In this document: one piece after another, positions 1-5,230 of the stretch
Layout of the letters: each line of letters opens with the position of its first letter
How positions within the stretch are numbered: position 1 is the first letter of the stretch
Assembly (NCBI GenBank): GCA_900556545.1
Contig: USPE01000046.1
Span: 1 to 10,806, forward strand
Direction of reading: 5' to 3'
DNA from: an uncultured Peptococcaceae bacterium
Lineage (GTDB): Bacteria; Bacillota; Peptococcia; Peptococcales; Peptococcaceae
DNA: 10,806 nt
The notes under the pieces: model-generated
Seen by the model: the letters and a program-made list of their open reading frames with translations, nothing else
What the model was told of the DNA's origin: nothing
The model's database searches: none
Position numbers and translations under genes: made by a program

Positions 1-285
1 CAATCCTGCTGTGGTTCCGTTGACCAGATAAAAGCACTGACCAGCGCCAAAAATAGCGGCAGCCCGCTGTTGGCTTTGGGCAATGCAGCCGCCGGAAAAA
101 TGCAGATTGTCCAGACCGTCCAGCTCGGTATAATCATAGCTGGCAAATTGGGCGCCCCAGGCTTGCTGTAGCTGTGCCGGTAAAAAAGCGCCGTTCTTAT
201 GCCCCGGTGTATGGCCGGAGAAGGGCTGCTGCCGATGCAGCTGCTCCATCTGCTGCCACAAAAAGGGCGTATATTGGGTATGCAA
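1..285 (-). CDS. Orn/Lys/Arg decarboxylase family protein, N-terminal part (cut by window edge)
   Basis: This is the first 95 codons of a fold-type I PLP enzyme of the Orn/Lys/Arg decarboxylase major-domain family (SpeA/CadA/YaaO-like), which removes CO2 from a basic amino acid to give a polyamine precursor. Visible family signatures, in order, are SGHTPGHKNG (about residues 23-32), the YTELDGLDNLHF block, an acidic-to-Cys segment ending IFGAGQCFYLVNGTTAGL, which is the classic FGA...FLVNGTT motif. The PLP-binding lysine would lie beyond the left edge, so substrate (Arg, Lys or Orn) cannot be decided. The start is a TTG at 285, chosen because GAGGTG at 292-297 sits 6 bases upstream and no ATG is available in frame. 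It lies 56 bases downstream of the membrane-protein gene with no terminator between them, so co-transcription is likely. Family assignment is firm; the exact enzyme is not. Confidence 0.85.
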   Translation of the reverse strand, partial: MHTQYTPFLWQQMEQLHRQQPFSGHTPGHKNGAFLPAQLQQAWGAQFASYDYTELDGLDNLHFSGGCIAQSQQRAAAIFGAGQCFYLVNGTTAGL

Positions 286-291
286 AAAAGA

Positions 292-297
292 CACCTC
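292..297 (-). promoter_or_regulatory. Ribosome binding site deciding a TTG start
   Basis: GAGGTG on the minus strand lies 6 bases before the TTG at 285 and fixes the start of the decarboxylase. A GTG overlapping this site is in frame but would have no binding site of its own. Confidence 0.6.
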
Positions 298-341
298 GCT
301 TACAAAATGGATGATGCAATAGTATGAATTAATTATATAAA

Positions 342-749
342 TCAATCGCAGGCTTCTGCATGGCGTTTATGGGTATACCAGCGGAATAATACGATGGTTG
401 TTGTCACCAGCAGGTGCAGCCCTATATTGGGCAGCGTAAAGTTATAGACGTTGGAGATTTCGCCAAACTCCAATAGATAGCGGCAGCCCATACCCAGCAG
501 AGATGCCAGTAAAAAGAACAGCGCAACTTGCCAGATTGCCCTATCAGGATACCTGGCTGCAAAGAGAACGCCGATTTCGTAATACGCAAACAATATGACA
601 GCCAGCATAGGAATCCCCAGGGAGCTTTGCATAGTTACATTGTAAACAGGAAACAGGCAGCAGCTAGAGAATGCAGTCAGCCCGATCAGTAATAAGTTAC
701 CTGATACTTTGTGGGCCAGCAGTATGGTACGCAGTTTGTTCATTGACAT
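342..749 (-). CDS. Small four-helix integral membrane protein, unknown function
   Basis: I do not recognise this 135-residue protein. It is strongly hydrophobic, with four likely membrane segments: about residues 17-38 (around LLLIGLTAF), 45-66 (around IPMLAVILFAYYEIGVLF), 70-92 (around ALFFLLASLLGMGC) and 99-122 (ending TTTIVLFRWY). The ends are short and basic (MSMNKLRT at the N-terminus, HKRHAEACD at the C-terminus). There is no signal peptide and no catalytic motif. The open frame extends to 815, but I start at the ATG at 749 because AGGGAGGG lies 6 bases upstream on the minus strand; an ATG two codons on is also possible. It has its own candidate promoter at 787-815 and precedes the decarboxylase, so a transport or sensing role linked to that enzyme is conceivable but is only a guess from position. 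Confidence 0.7.
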   Translation of the reverse strand: MSMNKLRTILLAHKVSGNLLLIGLTAFSSCCLFPVYNVTMQSSLGIPMLAVILFAYYEIGVLFAARYPDRAIWQVALFFLLASLLGMGCRYLLEFGEISNVYNFTLPNIGLHLLVTTTIVLFRWYTHKRHAEACD

Positions 750-786
750 AAAAATCCCTCCCTTTGAGTGGTGTATCGTTTTCTTT

Positions 787-815
787 AGTATACAAGAAAC
801 TGTTCGGCAGTACAA
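787..815 (-). promoter_or_regulatory. Candidate sigma-A promoter for the membrane-protein gene
   Basis: On the minus strand a -35 TTGTAC (810-815) is separated by 17 bases from a -10 TATACT (787-792). The -10 matches 5 of 6 consensus bases but the -35 only 3 of 6. Transcription would start near 780, about 30 bases before the ATG at 749. The -35 overlaps one of three AATATG/CATATT elements in this divergent intergenic region. Confidence 0.5.
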
Positions 816-882
816 TATGAACCGTGTAATATGAGTTGTTCCATATTGATAACGTGATATAGCGTACAGAGAAATTTTATTA

Positions 883-910
883 TTGACATATGCCGGAAAA
901 GGATTATAAT
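883..910 (+). promoter_or_regulatory. Near-consensus sigma-A promoter of the Fe-S/NifX operon
   Basis: TTGACA (883-888) and TATAAT (905-910) are both perfect consensus hexamers, separated by 16 bases. Predicted transcription start is near 917, giving a leader of about 45 bases to the TTG start at 961. The -35 box overlaps the first TGACATATGCC repeat and the second repeat begins just after the start point, an arrangement that fits repression of an otherwise very strong promoter. Confidence 0.85.
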
Positions 911-932
911 AAACTTATAAATGACATATGCC
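884..932 (+). repeat. Pair of direct repeats TGACATATGCC, probable operator
   Basis: Identical 11-base copies lie at 884-894 and 922-932, 38 bases apart centre to centre. The likeness continues as GGAAA versus AGAAA, giving 15 of 16 matching bases. Each copy contains the palindromic core CATATG. One overlaps the -35 box and the other the transcription start. The likely binder is the DUF134 helix-turn-helix protein encoded immediately downstream (autoregulation), which is an inference from position. The second copy contains an ATG at 928 in frame with the regulator, but operator identity argues that this is not the start codon. Confidence 0.65.
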
Positions 933-944
933 AGAAACAAAGTC

Positions 945-952
945 GGAGGTGA
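945..952 (+). promoter_or_regulatory. Ribosome binding site deciding the TTG start of the DUF134 gene
   Basis: GGAGGTGA lies 8 bases before TTG 961 and is the best anti-Shine-Dalgarno match around. The upstream in-frame ATG at 928 has no binding site and lies inside the operator repeat. Confidence 0.7.
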
Positions 953-960
953 GCTGTGTT

Positions 961-1341
961 TTGCCAAGACCAAGGAAATGGAGAAAGGTCTGCTGTCTGC
1001 CCAATACCAATCGGTTTGGCCCGCTGAACGGCTGCGTCAGTCCGGATGATGTGATTCAGATGACAGTAGATGAATATGAAACCATTCGCCTGATTGATTT
1101 AGAAGGAATGAATCAGGAAGATTGCGCCAGTCATATGAATGTGGCGCGCACCACAGTGCAGGGCATTTACAACGAAGCGCGGCGCAAATTGGCGTTGTCG
1201 TTGGTGGAGGGCCGGGTGTTGTTTATTGAAGGCGGTGACTATCATCTGTGCGACGGACAGAGCAACTGTTGTCGGCAGGGAGGTTGTCAGAAAGAACGTA
1301 TGCAGCAGCTGGCGCAGCGGCAGGAAAATCAGTTGCCGTAA
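961..1341 (+). CDS. DUF134 family helix-turn-helix regulator
   Basis: This 126-residue protein belongs to the DUF134 family, whose members have a sigma-70 region 4-like helix-turn-helix and usually sit beside NifX/MinD/Mrp genes in anaerobes. The TTG start at 961 gives MPRPRKWRKVCCLP, the usual N-terminus of the family; a start at ATG 928 would add 11 unrelated residues. The central helix-turn-helix is visible as TVDEYETIRLIDLEGMNQED followed by CASHMNVARTTVQGIYNEAR. The C-terminal third holds IEGGDYHLCDG and a cysteine-rich stretch (CDGQSNCCRQGGC), which with the N-terminal CC pair could bind a metal or Fe-S cluster. As first gene behind a repeat-flanked promoter it is the probable local regulator, sensing Fe-S or metal status through its cysteines. 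The family call is firm; the ligand and target are inferred. Confidence 0.9.
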   Translation: MPRPRKWRKVCCLPNTNRFGPLNGCVSPDDVIQMTVDEYETIRLIDLEGMNQEDCASHMNVARTTVQGIYNEARRKLALSLVEGRVLFIEGGDYHLCDGQSNCCRQGGCQKERMQQLAQRQENQLP

Positions 1342-1396
1342 GCGCTGTCAGAAAAATGATGTAGAAGAATAAACCAACTTAAGGAGAGATACCATT

Positions 1397-1759
1397 ATGA
1401 GAATTGCAATTCCAGTAGAAGATAACGAAACCGAAATTTGTCCATCGTTTGGACGGACCAGCATGTTTTTGATTTATGATACAGAAACCAAAGAAAAAAA
1501 ATTGATCGATAACAGCGCCATTGCAGCGCAGGGCGGCGCAGGCATTAAAGCAGCGCAGGTGATTGTGGACGAAAAAGCGGAAGCATTGCTGACCCCTCGC
1601 TGTGGTGAAAATGCAGCGCAGGTTTTGAAGGCAGCCAATATTCAGCTGTATAAAACAGAGGGCGCATCGGTAGACGAAGCCATTCAGGCTTTTCAGGAAA
1701 ATCGGCTGGAAGAACTGACTGATATTCATCCGGGTTTCCATGGTCATGGAGGAAACTGA
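1397..1759 (+). CDS. NifX/NifB-fold (dinitrogenase Fe-Mo cofactor biosynthesis domain) protein 1
   Basis: A 120-residue single-domain protein of the NifX/VnfY/NifB-C family (ribonuclease H-like fold), whose members bind or carry metal-sulfur clusters such as the iron-molybdenum cofactor precursor or the Mo-Cu cluster of the orange protein. Family features are the start MRIAIPVEDNETEICPSFGRT, the IDNSAIAAQGGAGIKAAQ block, and LLTPRCGENAAQVLKAANIQ. Cysteines Cys15 and that in PRCGEN are possible ligands. The C-terminus is His/Gly-rich (HPGFHGHGGN). AAGGAGAG at 1381-1388 lies 8 bases before the ATG. It follows the DUF134 gene by 55 bases and its TGA is one base from the ATG of the next ATPase gene, indicating translational coupling. 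Nitrogenase genes are absent, so a FeMo-co role is unlikely here. Confidence 0.88.
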   Translation: MRIAIPVEDNETEICPSFGRTSMFLIYDTETKEKKLIDNSAIAAQGGAGIKAAQVIVDEKAEALLTPRCGENAAQVLKAANIQLYKTEGASVDEAIQAFQENRLEELTDIHPGFHGHGGN

Positions 1760-1760
1760 T

Positions 1761-2627
1761 ATGAAAATAGCTGTATTAAGCGGAAAGGGCGGCACCGGAA
1801 AAACGCTGGTGTCGGTAAACCTGGCAGCAACAGCAGAAACGGCGGCATACTATGACTGCGATGTGGAGGAGCCAAACGGACATCTGTTTTTTAAACCGGA
1901 ACTGACTCAGGAAGAGCAGATATTTGTAAAATCGCCGGAAGTAGATGCCCAGCGGTGCAATGGCTGCCGCAAATGTATGGATTTTTGCAAATTTAACGCC
2001 ATTGCCTGCATTCAGGACAAAGCAGTGGTATTTCCCGATGTGTGCCATCCCTGCGGCGGCTGTATTCTGGTCTGTCCGGAAAAAGCTATTCAGGAGAGCA
2101 AACGGCCCATCGGCAAAATTGTGCAGGGGCATTCTGAAAATGTGCAGGTAATCAGCGGCATGCTCAATATGGGTGAGGAATCAGGCGTACCCATTATCCG
2201 CACCATGCTGTGGCATATGACAGAGCATCCCCATCCGTTCACATTGATTGACTGTCCGCCGGGCAGTGCCTGCGTGGTGATGGAAAGTATTCTGGATGCC
2301 GATTATTGTATTCTGGTTGCCGAACCTACCGTATTTGGTGTACACAACCTAAATATGGTGTATGAACTGGTACAGATTTTTAACAAACCTTATGGTGTTG
2401 TGCTGAATAAATGTCTGGACGGAGAAAATCCGGCAGAACAATTTTGTCTGGAGCATCAAATCCCTATTTTGGGACGGATTCCTTTTGACAGTGAGCTGGG
2501 ACGGCTCAATTCGGATTCTCACATTGTCAGTCGGATTCATCCGGCATACAAAGAATTATTTACAGAAATTTTGCAAAAGGTAAAGGAGGCGGTCAGCCAT
2601 GAAACAGCTGTTGATTCTCAGCGGTAA
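1761..2627 (+). CDS. MinD-superfamily ATPase with inserted ferredoxin domain, subunit 1
   Basis: This 288-residue cytosolic P-loop ATPase belongs to the MinD/ParA superfamily (COG1149 type). The deviant Walker A motif GKGGTGKT lies at residues 8-15, and an inserted bacterial ferredoxin domain carries two [4Fe-4S] motifs: Cys66, 69, 72, 76 and Cys95, 98, 101, 105, each with the C-x2-C-x2-C-x3-C spacing. The Walker B-like region LIDCPPGSACVVM and the switch LVAEPTVFGVHN follow. Such proteins are thought to move or insert Fe-S or mixed-metal clusters at the cost of ATP. The frame is open from 1740, but the ATG at 1761 is chosen because GGAGG at 1748-1752 is 8 bases upstream and MKIAVLSGKGG is the normal family start. 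It overlaps the next, paralogous ATPase by 29 bases, which suggests that the two form a heterodimer. Confidence 0.92.
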   Translation: MKIAVLSGKGGTGKTLVSVNLAATAETAAYYDCDVEEPNGHLFFKPELTQEEQIFVKSPEVDAQRCNGCRKCMDFCKFNAIACIQDKAVVFPDVCHPCGGCILVCPEKAIQESKRPIGKIVQGHSENVQVISGMLNMGEESGVPIIRTMLWHMTEHPHPFTLIDCPPGSACVVMESILDADYCILVAEPTVFGVHNLNMVYELVQIFNKPYGVVLNKCLDGENPAEQFCLEHQIPILGRIPFDSELGRLNSDSHIVSRIHPAYKELFTEILQKVKEAVSHETAVDSQR

Positions 2628-3474
2628 AGGCGGCACCGGAAAAACAACGGTTGCCAGCGCATTTATTCAGCTGGCGCAGGCCAAAGCCTTTGCCGACTGC
2701 GATGTAGACGCGCCCAATCTGCATCTGGTGACCGGCTGCGGCGCTGATGTGCAGAAAGAAGATTATTATGGCCTGCCCAAAGCGGAGATCCAGCAGGATA
2801 CCTGCATCAAGTGCGGCAGTTGTCATTATCATTGCCAGTTCCATGCCATTGAAAAGCAAGACGGTGCTTACAGTGTCAATCCCTTTGCCTGCGAAGGCTG
2901 CGGTGTGTGCGCCTATGTTTGTCCGGCCAATGCAATTTCCATGCAGGAAATGCTGGCCGGCGAAATGCGGTTGTATCAGGATGCTGACAAGGTATTTTCC
3001 ACTGCACAGCTGAAAATGGGCAGCGGCAATTCGGGTATGCTGGTGACGCAGGTAAAGAAAAAAATGCGGCGGGCCGGCAAAGATGCTCCCTTTGCTGTGA
3101 TTGACGGTTCACCGGGCATTGGCTGTCCGGTAATTGCATCGCTCAGCGGTGTGGATATGGCGCTGATTGTGGCGGAACCATCGGTATCGGGCATCAGCGA
3201 TTTGGAGCGGATTATTCATACTGCCGAAATTTTTCAGGTAATTCCGGTGGTTTGCGTGAATAAATATGACACCAATGTAGAGAATACAGAGAAAATAGAA
3301 GATTTCTGTTATCGGCGGGACATTCCCTTTGTGGGACGCATTCCCTTTGATTTGGAAGCAGTACAGGCCATCAATGATGGGCAGACTATTGTAGATCGGG
3401 ATTGCGCCGCCGGTGCAGCAGTACGGCAGATATTTGATGAAACCATGCGGATTTTTGAGGCTATTACCAGCTGA
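2599..3474 (+). CDS. MinD-superfamily ATPase with inserted ferredoxin domain, subunit 2
   Basis: A 291-residue paralogue of the preceding protein with the same architecture. Walker A GKGGTGKT is at residues 9-16. Two complete [4Fe-4S] motifs are present: Cys69, 72, 75, 79 (CIKCGSCHYHC) and Cys98, 101, 104, 108 (CEGCGVCAYVC). The aspartate-containing VIDGSPGIGCPV and LIVAEPSVSGISDLE segments of the nucleotide switch follow. The ATG at 2599 has AAAGGAGG just upstream, inside the end of the first ATPase gene, so translation is coupled. Tandem pairs of this family occur in anaerobes beside NifX and Mrp genes, including the orange-protein clusters of sulfate reducers. The pair probably forms an ATP-dependent cluster carrier or maturation complex for the NifX-fold proteins of this operon; that role is inferred. 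Confidence 0.92.
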   Translation: MKQLLILSGKGGTGKTTVASAFIQLAQAKAFADCDVDAPNLHLVTGCGADVQKEDYYGLPKAEIQQDTCIKCGSCHYHCQFHAIEKQDGAYSVNPFACEGCGVCAYVCPANAISMQEMLAGEMRLYQDADKVFSTAQLKMGSGNSGMLVTQVKKKMRRAGKDAPFAVIDGSPGIGCPVIASLSGVDMALIVAEPSVSGISDLERIIHTAEIFQVIPVVCVNKYDTNVENTEKIEDFCYRRDIPFVGRIPFDLEAVQAINDGQTIVDRDCAAGAAVRQIFDETMRIFEAITS

Positions 3475-3519
3475 GTGCAGCAATCTGAGCATGATGAGCA
3501 TAAAAACAGGATTGCATGA

Positions 3520-3541
3520 GCAGGAATGGAATCCTGCAGTT
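3520..3541 (+). terminator. Weak hairpin between the MinD pair and mrp
   Basis: GCAGGA (3520-3525) pairs with TCCTGC (3532-3537) around a 6-base loop and is followed by AGTTTT. A longer-range alternative, CAGGATT (3507-3513) with AATCCTG (3530-3536), uses the same 3' arm. The run of T is too short for a strong intrinsic terminator, so this may instead be an attenuator or a processing site separating the two halves of the operon. Confidence 0.25.
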
Positions 3542-3563
3542 TTGCAAAAACATCTGCTGAAGG

Positions 3564-3591
3564 CTGAAATTTTTTGCCCATTGGATAAAAT
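3564..3591 (+). promoter_or_regulatory. Weak candidate promoter upstream of mrp
   Basis: CTGAAA (3564-3569), a 16-base gap and TAAAAT (3586-3591) match the sigma-A consensus at 4 and 5 of 6 positions. It would give an mrp leader of about 65 bases. The 188-base gap before mrp makes a second start of transcription reasonable, but the -35 is poor. Confidence 0.25.
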
Positions 3592-3662
3592 AGAAAAAGC
3601 CAGAAGAAACATAGCAAAAAGAAAGATAATTAGAAGAATGTTGATAAAGGAGCGAATTCAGT

Positions 3663-4499
3663 ATGTCAGAAAGTTGTAATCATAATTGTGGAAGCTGCAG
3701 CGAATCCAACTGCGGAGAACGGCAGGAAGGCCCGGCTTATGAACCATTAAACGCTTACAGCAATGTGAAAAAGGTGATTGGTGTTGTCAGCGGTAAAGGC
3801 GGTGTGGGAAAATCCCTGGTAACTTCTTTGTCTGCCATTACCATGGCGCGCAAAGGCCACAAAACTGCCATTTTAGATGCCGATATCACAGGGCCGTCTA
3901 TCCCTAAAATTTTTGGTATCCATACCCAGGTTACCGGCACTGAGCAGGGGATTATCCCCAAAGCAACGCTGACCAACGGCATCAAGATTATGTCCACCAA
4001 TCTGCTGCTGGACAACGATACCGACCCGGTTGTATGGCGCGGACCTGTCATTGCCAATGCAGTCAGACAGTTCTGGCAGGAAGTCATCTGGGGCGATGTG
4101 GACTATATGTTTATTGATATGCCGCCCGGCACCGGCGATGTACCTCTGACTGTGTTCCAGTCACTGCCGGTAGATGGCATTATCATTGTTACCTCACCGC
4201 AGGAGCTGGTTTCCATGATTGTGACCAAAGCGGTAAAAATGGCCGAAATGATGAACGTGCCTGTATTGGGGCTGGTAGAAAATATGTCCTATTTCCACTG
4301 TCCGGACAACGGCAAGGATTATCAGATTTTTGGCGATAGTCATATTGAAGAAATCGCTCAGCAGTATCATTTGGATGTTCTGGCTAAATTGCCCATTGAC
4401 CCGCAGATTGCTGCCCATTGTGACGGCGGCACCCTAGAACAAATGGAATTTGACTGGATGGATTCTGTTGCTGAAAAACTGGAACAGATTCAAAAATAG
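3663..4499 (+). CDS. mrp: Mrp/NBP35-family Fe-S carrier ATPase
   Basis: A 278-residue P-loop ATPase of the Mrp/NBP35/ApbC family, cytosolic scaffolds or carriers that hold a [4Fe-4S] cluster and deliver it to apo-proteins. An N-terminal cysteine cluster (Cys5, 9, 12, 17; C-x3-C-x2-C-x4-C) precedes the Walker A GKGGVGKS at residues 44-51. The family signatures ADITGPSIPKIFG, WRGPVIANAVRQF, IDMPPGTGDVPLT and TSPQELVSMIV follow. The conserved VENMSYFHC segment is present, but where many homologues have a C-P-x-C pair that binds the bridging cluster, this one reads CPDN (Cys213, Asn216). AAAGGAG at 3646-3652 lies 10 bases before the ATG. The gene follows the MinD pair by 188 bases and precedes the second NifX-like gene, so it belongs to the same functional set. 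Confidence 0.93.
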   Translation: MSESCNHNCGSCSESNCGERQEGPAYEPLNAYSNVKKVIGVVSGKGGVGKSLVTSLSAITMARKGHKTAILDADITGPSIPKIFGIHTQVTGTEQGIIPKATLTNGIKIMSTNLLLDNDTDPVVWRGPVIANAVRQFWQEVIWGDVDYMFIDMPPGTGDVPLTVFQSLPVDGIIIVTSPQELVSMIVTKAVKMAEMMNVPVLGLVENMSYFHCPDNGKDYQIFGDSHIEEIAQQYHLDVLAKLPIDPQIAAHCDGGTLEQMEFDWMDSVAEKLEQIQK

Positions 4500-4626
4500 G
4501 CTTTACAGTGATACTCATCACGAATAATCATTACCATACAAAGCTGCTATATAAAATAGACTATGTATAAAAGGCGCTATAAGCCTGAATATCATATAAA
4601 ATCAAAGTAAAGGAAGCGTATTGATT

Positions 4627-4989
4627 ATGAAACGAATTGCAGTTGCTTGTGAAGGAAATCAGGTTGCCCAGCATTTTGGACATTGTGAACAATTTATGTT
4701 TTTTGATACCGAAGGGGAGCAGATTGTAAAGACAGAAGCAGTTGCCAACCCCGGCCATAAACCGGGATTTTTGCCAAACTTTTTAGCAGACAACGGCGCT
4801 GCTGTTGTATTGGCAGGCGGCATGGGCGGCGGTGCAGTAGATATTTTCAATCAGCGTGGTGTAGAAATGGTAACCGGTGCTGCCGGAGATGCTGCGCAGG
4901 CTGTAGCTGCTTATCTGCAGGGAACATTAAAGACCAACGGTGCAGTGTGCCATGAGCATCAACATGCCGGTGAATGCGGTGAACACTAA
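4627..4989 (+). CDS. NifX/NifB-fold protein 2 with Cys/His-rich tail
   Basis: A 120-residue member of the same NifX/NifB-C-terminal cofactor-binding family as the protein at 1397, but distinct in sequence. Markers are the start MKRIAVACEGNQVAQHFGHC, the aromatic stretch EQFMFFD, the segment NPGHKPGFLPNFL, and the glycine-rich VLAGGMGGGAVDIFNQRGV, typical of the branch with the GxMGxGA motif. The last residues, VCHEHQHAGECGEH, are rich in Cys and His and look like a metal-binding tail. I start at ATG 4627; an in-frame TTG at 4621 is only 4 bases from AAAGGAAG (4609-4616), and the ATG, 10 bases away, gives the usual family N-terminus. It is the last gene before the terminator at 5069. It may be the cluster-carrying product of the operon, by analogy with the orange protein. 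Confidence 0.88.
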   Translation: MKRIAVACEGNQVAQHFGHCEQFMFFDTEGEQIVKTEAVANPGHKPGFLPNFLADNGAAVVLAGGMGGGAVDIFNQRGVEMVTGAAGDAAQAVAAYLQGTLKTNGAVCHEHQHAGECGEH

Positions 4990-5044
4990 AAACGCTGCGT
5001 GTGCAAATGATGTTATTCGTTCCTGTTTCAAAAATGATATAAAA

Positions 5045-5063
5045 AACCATATATAATATGGTT
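5045..5063 (-). terminator. Perfect hairpin with U-run on the minus strand (second terminator after purA)
   Basis: AACCATAT (5045-5052) and ATATGGTT (5056-5063) form a perfect 8-base-pair stem with a 3-base loop. On the minus strand the right arm runs into a TTTTTT stretch (A-run at 5041-5046 on plus), giving terminator geometry for leftward transcripts that escape the purA terminator. On the plus strand no T-run follows. Confidence 0.4.
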
Positions 5064-5068
5064 ATCCC

Positions 5069-5106
5069 ACTGCGTCAGACCTGTTTTAGGAATGGCGCAG
5101 TTTTTT
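5069..5106 (+). terminator. Intrinsic terminator of the Fe-S/NifX operon
   Basis: ACTGCGTCAGACCT (5069-5082) and AGGAATGGCGCAGT (5088-5101) form a stem of 14 positions with 12 pairs (one G-U, one 2x2 internal loop), loop GTTTT, followed directly by TTTTTT at 5101-5106. It lies 80 bases past the second NifX-like gene and ends the rightward operon. Confidence 0.85.
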
Positions 5107-5185
5107 GCGTTTAGTTAATAAAATGTCAGTTTCAGCAGATGAACTGATAATCCGGCTTGTTTCTAATCAGTAAAGCAGCAGCTAT

Positions 5186-5223
5186 AAAAAATGCCCATAC
5201 TTCAAAATGAAGTACAGGCATTT
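5186..5223 (-). terminator. Intrinsic terminator of the FAD gene-purA operon
   Basis: On the minus strand the arms at 5208-5223 and 5189-5204 pair over all 16 positions (two of them G-U) around a TTT loop, and the right arm continues into TTTTTT (A-run 5186-5191 on plus). It begins 8 bases after the purA stop. On the plus strand the two wobble pairs become C-A mismatches, so it acts mainly leftward. Confidence 0.88.
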
Positions 5224-5230
5224 CTTTTCA

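Noticed and set aside
928..960. ATG at 928 as start of the DUF134 gene
   Set aside because: It lies within the second TGACATATGCC repeat, lacks a ribosome binding site, and would add 11 residues before the conserved MPRPRKW start; TTG 961 has GGAGGTGA at 8-base spacing.
2212..2222. GGCATATGACA, a one-mismatch reverse copy of the operator repeat
   Set aside because: It lies within the coding sequence of the first ATPase at codons for ordinary residues (WHMTE); a single internal match is likely chance.
3109..3612. Minus-strand open frames over the end of the second MinD-like ATPase gene
   Set aside because: They are low-complexity Cys/Ser/Phe-rich translations antisense to a clear ATPase and lack a plausible ribosome binding site.
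4502..4531. Promoter TTTACA-18-AATCAT before the second NifX-like gene
   Set aside because: The -10 matches only 4 of 6 bases and several AT-rich alternatives score alike, so no promoter can be supported there.
1397..4989. Nitrogenase cofactor (nif) gene cluster
   Set aside because: Only NifX-fold, MinD and Mrp families are present; there is no nifH, nifD, nifK, nifE, nifN or radical-SAM nifB domain in the window.
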